This document shows positions 35,815-46,994 of a stretch of 64,000 bases of DNA, one piece after another. The first letter of the stretch is position 1. Every line of letters begins with the position of its first letter. Position numbers and translations under genes: made by a program. The notes beneath the pieces were generated by a model. It was given only the letters and a program-made list of their open reading frames with translations. It had not been told where the DNA came from and did no database searches. Source of the DNA: Nannobrachium achirus (taxonomy: Eukaryota > Chordata > Actinopteri > Myctophiformes > Myctophidae); the NCBI GenBank assembly GCA_963921795.1, contig OY997645.1, positions 27,350,159 through 27,414,158 of the forward strand, read 5' to 3'.

Positions 35815-37406
35815 TGTGGGCTCGCCTATAAGGCGAGCACACTTTAGATATTGTCAATATTTATTTATTTATTCCTAGATCAAGTTCTCCTCAAAACTTT
35901 GGTTCCTTTCTACTCCTACATACTTAGTGAGAAAATGAAAATAAAAACATCAATGTGTTCAGCTTACTGTGGCGAAGTGTGCTATTACTTTTTACAGCAA
36001 TCGGCCAAATGGTGGCGCTGTAGGAAGCCTTCGAAAGTGCGATCTTTGAACAGGTATAGCTCATGCTGTGTTATACATACAGCCATGAAACCTGTATACA
36101 CTTATGCGTCTCCTCATGCCGAACAACTTTTACCCTCTAACTTTTGACCTCTGACCTTTAGGTCTCCCACAATTCGGAATTATATGAAAAACAGTAAAAA
36201 TCTATCTCCTCCTGGGATTTTCGCGTCAAGTGCACACAACTTTTTCACATGAACTTTGGACCAATACCTATACAGTCTATGTGGTGAGAAGTTTGTACGT
36301 TAAACCATAAATTTTTAATAATTCAATTCATATTGCGGTTTTATGCAAATTATTATTCTGCCTCTAAATCAAACATGCAAAGTGTTACTTTCATGGCATT
36401 TGGCAAACATGTAGAGGGTTAGTCCAAATATCACTGAAACCAATCTTATTCCAATTAGCCAAAGGGGGGCGCTATACGAAGCGTTTGAAAATTCAAACTT
36501 CAAACGGGCATAAGTCTTGACTCGTTTCGTTTGAAGACATGCAACTTGTTACACGCGTGCTTTGACTCAAGCGGAAGACATCTGTGTTGTTGTTAAGTAA
36601 GCTCCGCCCTTAGATTTTCCGCCAATTTGAGCAGTTTGTAAAACGCGTAAACCCGTTTTTATTCTGAAATTTTCGCGTCACGTGCACAAATCTTTTTTTA
36701 CGTGAACTTTGGACCGATATCTAAAGATCTGTCAGATTGGATTTCTTTAAAATTGAAACATGCTTTTTTAAATAATTCAATGAATATTGCATTTTTATGC
36801 AAATTATTCTTCTGCCTCTAAATCATACATGCAAAGTAGCATGTTCATGGCATTTGGCAAAGATGTAGAGTGTTATTCCAAATATCACTAAAACCAATCA
36901 TACCCCAATTGGCCAAAGGGGGGCGCTATATCATTTTGAGCAGTTTGTGAAACGCTTAAAACCGTTTTTATTCTAGGATTTCTTTTTAGCAATTTGCATG
37001 AAATATTCTACACACAATCAAAGGACCTTTATCTAATATGCCTATGAAGTGCACACACAAAAAAAATATAATAATAATTATAAATATAGCTGCAAGCAGC
37101 GATAAAGTGGCCAAGGCCAAAAACACCTCAAATCATGAACACAGCCTGGGATGTGCGTGACATCTTGCAAGCACATTCCCAATAGGTCAAGGAACAGATA
37201 CCAACCTTCTCACATTGGCCTGTTATAGCGCCACCAGCGGGTCAACTTTTGCACAACACATTTTTGGAACAAAATGGACCAATCTTTGACGTCAGTAACG
37301 TCAAAGAGAGCACTGCCTGCGATCTTGACATTTTGTGCTTTTATAGCCATTGTTTTCTGGCTTGAAGCGAGCCCACAATTGTTTCGAAGGAACAATATTT
37401 TTCTAG
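35815..37406 (+). mobile_element. HINE-like family 2, full length, about 1.6 kb
   Basis: 5' end TTGTGGGCTCGCC with the perfect palindrome GCTCGCC-TATAA-GGCGAGC. The 3' side has subterminal GCGAGCCCACA, the complement of the 5' TGTGGGCTCGC, then hairpin ATTGTT-TCGAAGG-AACAAT (37378-37396), ATTTTT, CTAG (37403-37406) and T. This asymmetric inverted repeat plus stem-loop is the Helentron/HINE arrangement. The interior has three tandem units of about 454 bp, each with GGCCAAA(G/T)GG(G/T)GGCGCT (near 36001, 36456 and 36910); the third runs into a segment starting TAGCTGCAAGCAGCGAT. No helicase frame. Confidence 0.8.
36213..36935 (+). repeat. Internal tandem units of the family 2 HINE
   Basis: 36213-36486 and 36665-36935 align throughout (TTTTCGCGTCA, ACTTTGGACC, TGCCTCTAAATCA, GGCATTTGGCAAA). 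Period is 454 bp, visible also back to 36007. Confidence 0.85.
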
Positions 37407-37765
37407 TTTTAGTTCATATTGGATAAGAAATTCGACAACACAGGAGTAATGCATAAAGATGGACACCAATGCAAGGATAAAATAGCGACAGATTGAGAGA
37501 GTGAAAGACAGGGAGAGAAAAGGAGATAAGAAGAAAGGAAGCGTAGTGAGATAAGAGAGGTTAGGTTGGATGGCTCATTTTCAAAATACATTTTATTGAA
37601 TTAAAAGAGGACATATTCACCAGACAGACTCGTAAAATGATCTGTCAACCATGTCAGACGACAACATTTTTGTTGGCCAATGCGGTTGTCCAGTGACGTT
37701 ACGTATAAACGTTTAGTCTCAGATTCAATTGGATTGGACCTTTTGAGGGAAAGGCTGTTCCCACG

Positions 37766-37960
37766 GTGGGCTCGCTGAAAGGCGAGACCAGTATGTTATA
37801 CCAAATCTTTATAGGCCAAGTTTATTCTCCTCAAAAAATACAGTACATAGGCAGGGCCCTTAGCCAATGAGGAGCAGCATTCTTGGTGTCATCACCACCA
37901 ACAAGTGCAACCTGATATAAATGACAACAACACGTGGGCTTGAGACCAGTATGTTAGTTA
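37766..37960 (+). mobile_element. HINE-like family 2, 5' part
   Basis: GTGGGCTCGC-TGAAA-GGCGAG palindrome, then GACCAGTATGTTATACCAA and GCAGGGCCCTTAGCCAATGA. The latter two strings are repeated at 43272-43375. The 3' end is not found nearby; the giant inverted repeat begins 75 bp downstream. Confidence 0.7.
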
Positions 37961-38928
37961 TATCAGTATTGTGAGGCGCGCTACACACATTTGCGACAGC
38001 TATCGTGTCAGAAAGAGGGGGGGAGGGGGAGGTCCAATGCATTGTCAATGAAAGGTTGTTTGGTGTTTTGTCGCTGCCGTGTCTCAAGCTATAATCCAGT
38101 ATCTGACTTAAAGTCCTGTTCGCAATTTGGTGTTAGGGGAGTTTCTCACCTGAACTGAGTCAGTGGGTCCCTAGACATGAATAATCACAGAGGTGCTCGT
38201 CCGCCATAGTGCCAGGAATGGCGCAATGGCCAAATCAAATATGGCCACCAATCGGCTATGATGAAAATCTAACTTTTCTGTTTCTGGGTGTATATGCACG
38301 TGTAATACCTCCATTTGGACTAATTGGGGTGTGGGGAATTCATTTCTGATATTGTTTTGACCATTTTGGGTGATTTGGACCTCAAAAGGTCATGGTCAAG
38401 GTCATTTTGCTATTCCGAAGACCGTGGGCCATAACTTGGCCATTGTTAGGAGTAAAAACAGGTGCAGTAGGTCTAAATCAACTAATGCTGACATGTATAA
38501 TTCATTTCTGACATTGTTTTGACCATTAAGGATCATCTTGTCTTTGAAATATCAATGTCAATGCCATTTTTCAAAAACGATTTTGTTCATTACTTGCACT
38601 TTTATAGTATTTTTTGTAAGTTTGTTACTATTTTATAGTAAGTTTGTTTTGTTTAGAACAAAAAACATACTAGTGAGAAATACAACAACTAAACACCCAC
38701 ATTTAACTTTAAAGGGGGGTTTTAAATGAGTGTTTAAATGAGCAAATAAGACTATTTACAAATAAAAGTGACAAATAAAATTACACAACAAAATAACACA
38801 CAAAATTAAATAACAATTTCCCTCAAAGTGCACCATATTGTGATTGTGTGCATGCAAGTTAGTATGAGGTGTTTTTACAGGATGGATTTGTCATTGTTCC
38901 ATGGCAAAATATGATGCACAGAACTTCA

Positions 38929-39570
38929 TCAGTTTCGAGTGTCTTGCTTCAGACATGGCAGGAGTGTACTAAAGTCAAAGTCCTCCTTCCATCCATCAGA
39001 GCTTGACATTGACTTTTTGAGGCAGTTGTCCTTTGGACAAGTATATTTCCCATTCACTTGTCCGGGGACAAAAGTCACTTGACCCCCCTTTCTCCCTCCA
39101 CTCCATAGTATGGGCACTTGTCACAGACAACAGGACAAGCCTTTATGTCATGCCCTGTTCCATGTTCCATTGGTTCTAGTCTTTCCTCAGGTTCCTTGGC
39201 TGTTGCAAGCAGGTGGCAAGAAATGCGCTAGAAAGGTGCCTTGTTGGTCTCAGCAGTTGTACTTCTCTGCTACCAATGCTGTGTCTTGTTCTGTCAAGGT
39301 CTTTGACTCTCCAAAGTTTGTTAGATATTGTACTTGGTCAGAAGCCATAACTACATGTTTAATCCTCACCTGGCCCATGCAGTCATCTCCTGTCTCCAAG
39401 GCATATGTGCTTTGATCACTGTCTTGGCTAGTGGTGCTCCAAGATGAGACTGCTTGATGCAGTTTAGTGCCATACTGCTGCCAGATCTCCTTCATCCCCA
39501 GTGCTTGGAAATATGGGGTGTAGTATAGCAGTAATGTGAAGGAGACTACAACTCTCTGGGGTCCGCTCAT
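38929..39570 (-). pseudogene. Unrecognised reading-frame remnant, left arm
   Basis: The minus-strand frame 39570-39250 encodes 106 residues ending KTLTEQDTALVAEKYNC. A separate downstream frame (39117-38929) contains YTCPKDNCLKKS, a possible CxxxxC pair. The two are separated by stops. The C-terminal 27 residues match the right-arm frame at 25 positions. No known domain is recognised. It is likely a decayed gene of the inverted-repeat element, duplicated by the palindrome, not a host gene. Confidence 0.4.
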
Positions 39571-39715
39571 AGTTAGGTTAGTGAAGGTTAGGGATAGGCT
39601 TAGTTATAATGGAGGCTGTACATGCACCAGGTGTCAGCCTCCTCAATCCTATTCAAGATGTCTGGGATCTCTTCTCCACTAGCGACATCATCAACAGAGA
39701 CAACAGAGCTGATAA

Positions 39716-39962
39716 TGGTAAATGGACTGCATTTACAGTATATAGCGCTCTTCTCCAAAGCGCTGTACAATCTATTTCACATTCGCCCAACAAACACATT
39801 CACACATACATTCACACCATGAAACCATGCAAGGTGCTCATCGGGAGCAGTTAGGGGTTCAGTGTCTTGCTTAAGGACACTTCGACAAATAAGCAGGAGG
39901 AGCCAGAAATCGACCCTGGAACCTTCAGATTCCAAGGCAGCTGTTCTACCTACATCGCCACA
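39716..39962 (-). mobile_element. SINE inserted near the centre of the palindrome
   Basis: In reverse it reads: tRNA-like head GTAGGTAGAACAGCTGCCTT, B-box-like GGTTCCAGGGTCGAT, body with GTGTCCTTAAGCAAGACACT then GAACCCC, and tail GAGAAGAGCGCTATA...AATGCAGTCCATTTACCA. It is the same family type as 342-622. Because only the left side of the palindrome has it, insertion came after the inversion formed. Confidence 0.8.
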
Positions 39963-40170
39963 AGCTTGAATGGACACCATATTCCGAACACACAGCTGGA
40001 GAGCTGTTTGTTCTCCTCAGACACCCAGAATTTGTAAAGTTGATGAGGGATGGGTGCGTCTGTCGACTCTGTTATCTCTGATGATGATGAGTGGCTCCCT
40101 GCAAAAGGGGCTGGAGGTGAAGAGATCCCAAAGTTTGAACTAGATTGGAGAGGCTGTCACCAAACTGCTG

Positions 40171-40575
40171 GTGCATGTGGAGTCAACTGGCCCTATTATA
40201 ACTAAACCTACCCATAACCCTTACCTAATTGAGGGAATAATGGGTCGCCAGGATTATGAGTGGACCCCAGAGAGTTGTCGTAGTGATACTTCCAAGCACT
40301 GGGGATTAAGTAGATCTGGTAGCAGTATGGCACTAGGTGTGCAGCGGCACATGCTTCTACAGCATCAAGCAGTCTCTCATCTTGGAGCACCACTAGCCAA
40401 GACAGTGATCAGGGGACATATGCCTTGGAAACTGGAGATGACTGCATGGGCCAGGTGGGGGACTAAGCATGCAGCTATGGCTTCTGACCGAATACAATAT
40501 CTAACAAACTTTGGAGAGGCAAAGACCTTGACAGAACAAGACACAGCATTGGTAGCAGAGAAGTACAACTGCTGA
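40171..40575 (+). pseudogene. Unrecognised reading-frame remnant, right arm
   Basis: 134-residue frame on the plus strand, the mirrored counterpart of the left-arm frame, again ending KTLTEQDTALVAEKYNC. It extends further upstream (YEWTPESCRSDTSKHWG) than the left-arm frame, which diverges by indels in that part. A later frame (40666-40887) covers the segment where the left arm has extra sequence. No domain recognised. Confidence 0.4.
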
Positions 40576-41609
40576 GACCAACAAGGCACCTTTCTAGTGC
40601 ATGTCTTGCCACCTGCTTGCAACAGCCAAGGAACCTGAGGAAAGACTAGAACCAATGGAACATGGATGGATGCAAGGAACACTTCGACTCTCGAGGATAT
40701 GGCTACCTTGCTGATGGATATCGGTGCATCATATTTTGCCATGGAACAATGGCAAATACATCCTGTAAAAACACATCATACTAACTTGGATGCACACAAT
40801 CACAATATGGTGCACTTTGAGGGAAATTGTTATTTAATTTTGTGTGTGCTTTTGTTGTGTGATTTTATTTGTCACTTTTATTCATAAATAGTCTTATTTG
40901 CTCATTTAAACACCCATTTAAAACCCCCCTTTAAAGTTAAATGTGGATGTTTACTTGTTGTATTTCTCACTAGTATGTCTTTTGTTATAAACAAAACAAA
41001 CGTAATATAAAATAGTAACAAACTTACAAAAAATACTATAAAAGTGCAAGTAATGAACACAATCGTTTTTGAAAAATGGCATTGAAATTTATATTTCAAA
41101 GACAAGATGATCCTTAATGGTCAAAACAATGTCAGAAATGAATTATACATGTCAGCATTAGTTGATTTAGACCTACTGCACCTGTTTTTACTCCTAACAA
41201 TGGCCAAGTTATGGCCCACGGTCTTCGGAATAGCAAAATGACCTTGACCATGACCTTTTGAGGTCCAAATCACCCAAAATGGTCAAAACAATATCAGAAA
41301 TGAATTCCTCACACCCCAATTAGTCCAAATGGAGGTATTACACGTGCATATACACCCAGAAACAGAAAAGTTAGATTTTCATCATAGCCGATTGGTGGCC
41401 ATATTTGATTTGGCCATTGCGCCATTCCTGGCACTATGGCGGACGAGCACCTCTGTGATTATTCATGTCTAGGGACCCACTGACTCAGTTCAGGTGAGAA
41501 ACTCCCCTAACACCAAATTGCGAACAGGACTTTAAGTCAGATACTGTATTAGCTAGCTTGAGACACGGCAACGACGAAAAACCAAACAACCTTGCATTGA
41601 CAATGCATT

Positions 41610-42061
41610 AGTACGGCGCCCCCAGTGGCCATTCTCAGACGATGTTTCACGCATATGTGTGAGTCCAGCCTCACAGTTCGCTCCTCGCGGCTCCTTATGG
41701 CCGCGTGTAGCTACGCCACACAGACAGTCAGTCCTCTCATATCTTATATTACATTTGTAAACTGCAGCCAGCGGTTTTTGTTTGTTTGTCAGTTTGTCAG
41801 TCAGACACGACCAAATCCAGCACTCCAATTGGCTATAACGTCCGCCCAGTCCAGGGGATCTTAACGTCCGCCCAGCCCATGGATCTGTAACCCTACACCA
41901 GCCCATACAACAACGGGCGCGCAGCAGCGACAGCCTGCATTCTGCTACCTCCCCTCCTCTGTCCCTCTGCTCTCAAGACAAGTAGGAATAGGGAAGAAAT
42001 AGCCAACCAGCAACCAAGCTTTTCTTCTGGAATTAACAAACTAGAATCCACTGTTACTGGG
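41610..42061. other. Unique DNA, nothing recognised
   Basis: Contains the near repeat AACGTCCGCCCAG(T/C)CCA twice (41838 and 41863). No gene signal. Confidence 0.35.
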
Positions 42062-42104
42062 CTAGCTAGCCGAGAGCCTGTAGCTAGCTAGCCGAGAGCC
42101 TGTA
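42062..42104 (+). repeat. Tandem duplication, 2 x 22 bp
   Basis: CTAGCTAGCCGAGAGCCTGT repeated with period 22. Confidence 0.9.
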
Positions 42105-42114
42105 TCTTACAAGA

Positions 42115-42147
42115 AGTTCGCGGCCCTTCGGGCCACTCACCTCTAGA
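42115..42147 (+). mobile_element. Helitron-like 3' end, plus orientation
   Basis: GGCCC-TTCG-GGGCC-type hairpin (GCGGCCCTTCGGGCC), then ACTCACCTCTAG. A stem-loop followed within about ten bases by CTAG is the Helitron 3' signature. The following base is A, not T. Its mirror image lies at 42491-42530. Confidence 0.45.
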
Positions 42148-42162
42148 GTTCACAGCAAGATA

Positions 42163-42327
<165 letters not shown>

Positions 42328-42490
42328 GCTAAAATGAAAACATTGAAATAATGAAAATAAAACATTGGCAGGCCTATTATAGTAACAATAATAACACAAT
42401 TAGGCCAAAACTTTTTTTTATTCAAAAAACTTTTTTTTTTTTCAAATTTTCTTTTTAATTTAAAAAAAAAAAAAAAAGCGGGCGTGGACT

Positions 42491-42530
42491 CTAGATGTGA
42501 GCGGCCCGTAGGGGCCGCGAACCTCTAGTG
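42491..42530 (-). mobile_element. Helitron-like 3' end, minus orientation
   Basis: On the minus strand: GTTCGCGGCCCCTACGGGCC then GCTCACATCTAG. Perfect 7-bp stem GCGGCCC/GGGCCGC with loop CTAC. It faces the copy at 42115-42147 across the microsatellite. Confidence 0.5.
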
Positions 42531-42683
42531 CTGTACACTACACTCCTCGCAGCCCCTGGAACCACACAGACACACATACACTGGACACTGCAAAGGTTTC
42601 AATGTGACAAGGTGGACTGAAAGCTTTGGCTGCTCTGTGGACACTTGCGCTTAGTTTATTGCACACACGGCTGTAGGCCTTCT

Positions 42684-43271
42684 TGTCACGTTCTGGACTT
42701 TAGTTTTGAACTTTGAGGCGCTGCCTTAGTATTTGAGTTTTGGACTTTAAACCGTGTTGCTGTTTTGGTTTGTTCCTGTATCTAGTCTTGTATTTTCTGT
42801 TACACTGTGTCTTTTGGTTTTGTATTTTATTTTGTAGATGGTACCCAGTGTTTCCTGTTCTGCCCCTGTAGTTGTATCCTGTCTTGTCTCACCTACCTTG
42901 ATTAGTTATGTTCTCCTCCTGTGTCCTGTTATGCCCCAGCCAATCCCAGTGTTGAGTGTATTTTGAGTTCACCTGTGTCTAGTTGTCCTGTGTATTTATA
43001 CTCCCCTGTGTGTTCTGTTCTTTGTCGGTTCGTTGTCGTAAGTAATGGTTTACCCTGTCTTTGTTTAGTTGTTAAATCCTGTGTATTTGCTATAGTCCTC
43101 GAGTACTTTGTATCTCAGAACCTTTCTCTTCCCCCTTAGTTTTCCCAGTATAGTTTTCCCCTTTCCCTGTATTGCCTTTGTTTGTCAATAAACAGCCTTG
43201 CATCTTCTCTGGTTTGCCTGTACTGTTCGTTCTGCACTTGAGTCCGAAACCTTCGGAACCACACCGTGACA
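42684..43271 (+). mobile_element. Solo LTR, Gypsy-like
   Basis: 588 bp beginning TGTCACG and ending CGTGACA, an inverted terminal pair with TG...CA ends. A TATTTATA box lies at 42993-43000 and an AATAAA polyadenylation signal at 43187-43192, 79-84 bp before the end, the expected U3-R-U5 order. No adjacent internal region, primer-binding site or gag/pol frame, and no matching 4-5 bp flank duplication (CTTCT against AGTAT). So it is a solo LTR or the remnant of a rearranged copy. Confidence 0.75.
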
Positions 43272-43447
43272 AGTATGTAATACCAAAACGTTATATACTT
43301 TATATACTTTTATTCTCCTAAAGAAAGTGACTGACAGTACAAAGGCAGGGCCCTTAGCCAATGAGGAGCAGCCAAAGGGTAGATATTTGTGCCCATACAT
43401 GGTGTTCCATGCGAGCCCACACTGTTTCGTAGGAACAGTATTTCTAG
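43272..43447 (+). mobile_element. HINE-like family 2, 3' part
   Basis: AGTATGTAATACCAAA and GCAGGGCCCTTAGCCAATGA match 37793-37875. The end has GCGAGCCCAC, hairpin ACTGTT-TCGTAGG-AACAGT (43421-43439), ATTT, CTAG and T. Compared with the full-length copy, one stem pair is C-G in place of T-A: a compensatory change. The left boundary is exactly the LTR end. Confidence 0.75.
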
Positions 43448-43489
43448 TTATTTTTGATCCACCTGCTGTGAGTGTTTTTCTATCTAGCC

Positions 43490-43602
43490 CAGTGTTCCCC
43501 AACCTGTGGGGCGGGGCCCGCTGGCGAGCCATGAGGATAATGTAAGTGAGCCCCCAAACAATGTACAAAACTCTTAAAAGGTAGGGTAAGCGATTTTCTT
43601 TA
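43490..43602 (+). mobile_element. hAT-like left end
   Basis: CAGTGTTCCCCAACCTGTGG then GGCGGGGCCC. The body string TGAGGATAATGTAAGTGAGC is close to one at 60935. Interrupted by the mini HINE at 43603. Confidence 0.5.
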
Positions 43603-43700
43603 TTGTGGGCACGTATGTTATCTTCATTATTTCTTTATATATCAGTCAAGTTCTCCACAAACTTTGTACTGACAGTACAGTATAGGAACAGTATTTCTAG
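43603..43700 (+). mobile_element. HINE-like family 2, 98-bp deletion derivative
   Basis: Starts TTGTGGGCACG and ends TAGGAACAGTATTTCTAG then T, keeping both family ends with almost nothing between (CAAGTTCTCCACAAACTTTG is the 5' interior). The 5' hairpin arm and most of the 3' stem are lost. Confidence 0.65.
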
Positions 43701-44204
43701 TTTAAGATAAGCGTTAAATATCTCTATATTCTGTTAGTACTCCAATGCACTCGCACTCGTTCTCCCTCACTCACTCACTGTGATAGAGTGTTTGTTCAGT
43801 AACACCATGTCTCTCCAGCTCTTTAACGTAAAATACATTTTCAGGTCCAGGATACTAATGTTATCCTATCAGGAAGAAGAACTCAGACAGGAAGGATACA
43901 GATTAAACAAGTGCAAGTGGAAGTCATGACACAAAGAAATGAGCAGACAAAATTGGAACTGGAACACTATAAAAACTAGACTGCACTTTGTCGAGGTGCC
44001 AACTTGCACCTTGTATCAGGTCGCACTTGTAGGGTGCATCACCCTACTTGCGTGTCAGCAGAGCACACAAGTAGGTTGATGATAGTGGTCCGTGGGTATG
44101 TGGCGCGAATTGACACACTGTCGAGGTGCCAACATGTGCCTTGTATCAGGCAGGGGGAGGCATTATAGAGACCAGGATTACTGCATGTTTTTGTGAGGGT
44201 ATCT
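43701..44204. other. Unclassified, with a short direct repeat
   Basis: TGTCGAGGTGCCAAC(T/A)TG followed by CCTTGTATCAGG occurs at 43989 and 44118 (period about 129). Possibly the far part of the adjacent SINE or another element. Confidence 0.4.
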
Positions 44205-44407
44205 ACCCTAGGAGACACGTGGAGAACATGCAAACTCCACACAGAAAGGCCCTTTCGCCAACCCCACCTAGGGTGTGGGTGCTGATGTCGCAGAGGAGAG
44301 AACACGCCCCCAGCGCCCAGCCGCCCACAACGTCCCCTGGCAGGAATCGAACCCAGGACCTTCTAGATGTGAGGCGACAGCACTACCGACTGCGCCACCG
44401 TGTCCCT
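44205..44407 (-). mobile_element. V-SINE-like element, reverse orientation
   Basis: In reverse: tRNA-like head with GGTGGCGCAGTCGGTAGTGC (A box) and GGTCCTGGGTTCGATTCCTG (B box), then GGAGTTTGCATGTTCTCC, the central string shared by the V-SINE superfamily. The 3' tail beyond 44205 is not clear. Confidence 0.75.
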
Positions 44408-45095
44408 AGAAGGTTAACACAAATAAACAACCAAAAACATTGTCGTAATTCCAGTAAAACAAATAATTAATTTAATTTTACATTTCTTTAAGTATTTAAA
44501 CAAATTCTACCTTCTTTCTATAGCCAATGGTACCAGAATGTAACTTGTGCACAAAACAATCTTTGACTTTTAGATACATTTTGCGTGACATTATGCATAT
44601 AATTCCAGCCTCTATTCACTGTGACATGTTGTGGAAAGACTATCCCTCAGAGCACAACTTTGATGATAGCTTGTGATGGCCTGTCCAGGTGCTAGAATAA
44701 CATTAGACTTGCTGGACAGGTGGCAGTGGGAGAGAGGAGGGCTAGGAGGCGCCATAATGAGGAGATGCCAGCTAGACCCCCATCTGTTGCCATGCACACA
44801 ACTCTGATCTATTAAATTGCTGTGCTCTCAAGTTTTGTTACAGACGAGGACCTGTCTGCTCTTCCAAAGTGTGCAAAGTTTCTACTATCTTGAGGCCATA
44901 GCAGGTCACCTGTTCAAACAAACACAGCATTACTTTGCTCCTCGCTGGGTGCTAAGTAATGTCTGTGTGGGTTGACAAGGTATGATGGTTCTGTTGATGA
45001 CTTCTCTCTTGTTTTGCTTTAATGATGGCCGGGAACTTGTGTTGGACAGTATCCCTCCTCTCCCTACCCTTTGGAAAAGTCAGAAAGGTTTTGTT
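44408..45095. other. Unique DNA, nothing recognised
   Basis: No repeat ends or domain-like frames. Confidence 0.4.
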
Positions 45096-45537
45096 TGTTT
45101 CCTTTATTTATTCAGGGGAGCCCATTGAGAGCAAGCTCTCTTTTTCAAGGACACCCTGATTACAACATAAAAACAATACAGCAATGAACAGAACAACAAA
45201 CAATAGAATCAAAATACAACAACATACAACATCAGAGATACACATAAACAGTTTTTACATAAAACAGGTACACTCCCTATGTAGAGTGTCCTCAAGCATC
45301 ACTTTAAATGCCTCTAGTGAAACCAATCGAGACAGTTTGAGCGAATCCTGAAGCTTTTCCCATTTGTGTGGAGCATAGTGCATAAAGGCAGTCTTTCCTT
45401 GCTCAATGTTCATACGTGGACAGGTATATCTAATGTGCGCCTGTGCGCGTGTTGAATGTCCTGTGACTTTTAGATCTAAAGGTGAGGATAGATACAGAGG
45501 TAGTTTACCACACAAGGCCTTATAAATAAATAACATA
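45096..45537 (-). pseudogene. 5'-truncated LINE, end of ORF2 and 3' UTR
   Basis: The minus-strand frame 45536-45258 has the pattern of the C-terminal tail of non-LTR retrotransposon ORF2 proteins: KALCGKLPLYLSS, RMNIEQGKTAFMHYAPHKWE, then LSRLVSLEAFKVMLEDTLHR and a Cys pair. The stop is followed by about 160 bp of 3' UTR ending AATAAATAAAGGAAACAAAC, an A-rich short repeat tail. The catalytic domain is absent, so it is dead on arrival. Clade (CR1/L2/Rex-like) cannot be fixed. Confidence 0.75.
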
Positions 45538-45546
45538 CAATGTTGC

Positions 45547-45598
45547 TCTCTGCGAACTTCAAGAGATGGCCATCTCTGCGAACTTCAAGAGATGGCCA
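45547..45598 (+). repeat. Tandem duplication, 2 x 26 bp
   Basis: TCTCTGCGAACTTCAAGAGA then TGGCCA, repeated without change immediately before the GT array. Confidence 0.92.
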
Positions 45599-45609
45599 TA
45601 TAGAAAAGT

Positions 45610-46165
<556 letters not shown>

Positions 46166-46205
46166 CGCGCTGTGAGTTTGTAGATCGGCTATTTCCACTA
46201 TTTTT
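46166..46205. repeat. Recurrent hairpin element, right arm only
   Basis: GCGCTGTGAGTTTGTAGATC then GGCTATTTCCACT. Confidence 0.7.
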
Positions 46206-46994
46206 CGAAAATGTATGAACATTTATCAACATTATGTAATAATTGTGACAGGTAATAATTGTGACAGGCCTACTGTGCCGTGAACGCAGCCAGTTGAGCT
46301 CGTATGGACGGCCGGCCAAGGCCAAGCCGAAGGCACCGCAGATAATTCAAACCTCTGGTCTCTGCAGTGCAGGAGAACAGGAACTTTACCCATCACCGCT
46401 GAGCACACCTTTCTAGTTTTGTAATTAATTGCACCGGCAAATGTACAATGTAATAAGTCATGCATATTGCCTCTAACAAGACTAAATCAATGATCAATGC
46501 ATAGTATTTTCTCTCTCTCTCCCTCTCTCGCTCTCGCTCTCGAAATCTAGTAATAATCATAATGAGAATCCCTGTTTATCTCTCTTGGGGGCTCTGCTTA
46601 GTTTTCATTATGATGGGGTTGGAGGTGATGAAGAGAACCTTTTGTAAAATATTACATTGTTATTGGGAGTATTGATGAAATATAAATCGCATAATAACCA
46701 TAGAACACCTTCCTCCAATATCAATAAATATCACAACATTTTCTGCTTGTCAGACCACATTTCAAATTGTGTAGTTGATGTTTCATCACATTGGATTGCA
46801 TGGTAACAAGGGAGTCAAACTAGAACAGTTATTTTCAGCTGACATTTTCAAGTATTTCATAAATCTGACACAGTACAGAACAGTGTGTCTGACTCTGCAG
46901 ACATCTCATCCACACACACAGTACACATACTGTATAATATGTGGTCACAATCTCACCTCTCTCCTTTCATATTCACACCCTGAACTGACATAAT
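46206..46994. other. Mostly unique DNA
   Basis: A duplicated GGTAATAATTGTGACAGG motif (46234-46268) and a CT-rich run (46510-46540). No gene recognised. Confidence 0.35.

Larger units (their letters stand above)
38036..41609. mobile_element. Giant inverted repeat (foldback-like element), 3.57 kb
   Basis: The left arm 38036-39715 is the complement of the right arm 40066-41609. In the outer part the arms match without difference over at least 115 bp (38110-38226 against 41407-41523). Matches continue through CCAAATGGAGGTATTACACG (right arm), TTGCCATGGAACAATGG, the reading-frame remnants and GTTATCTCTGATGATGATGA. The left arm has roughly 170-180 bp (about 38930-39150) absent from the right. The central loop is about 105 bp (39963-40065) after removing a SINE at 39716-39962. 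No clear target-site duplication or known transposon terminus. It could be a long-inverted-repeat DNA element or an inverted segmental duplication. Confidence 0.8.

Noticed and set aside
46378-46417. CTTTCTAGTTTT as another Helitron 3' end
   Set aside because: CTAG followed by T is present but I find no hairpin upstream and no matching family.
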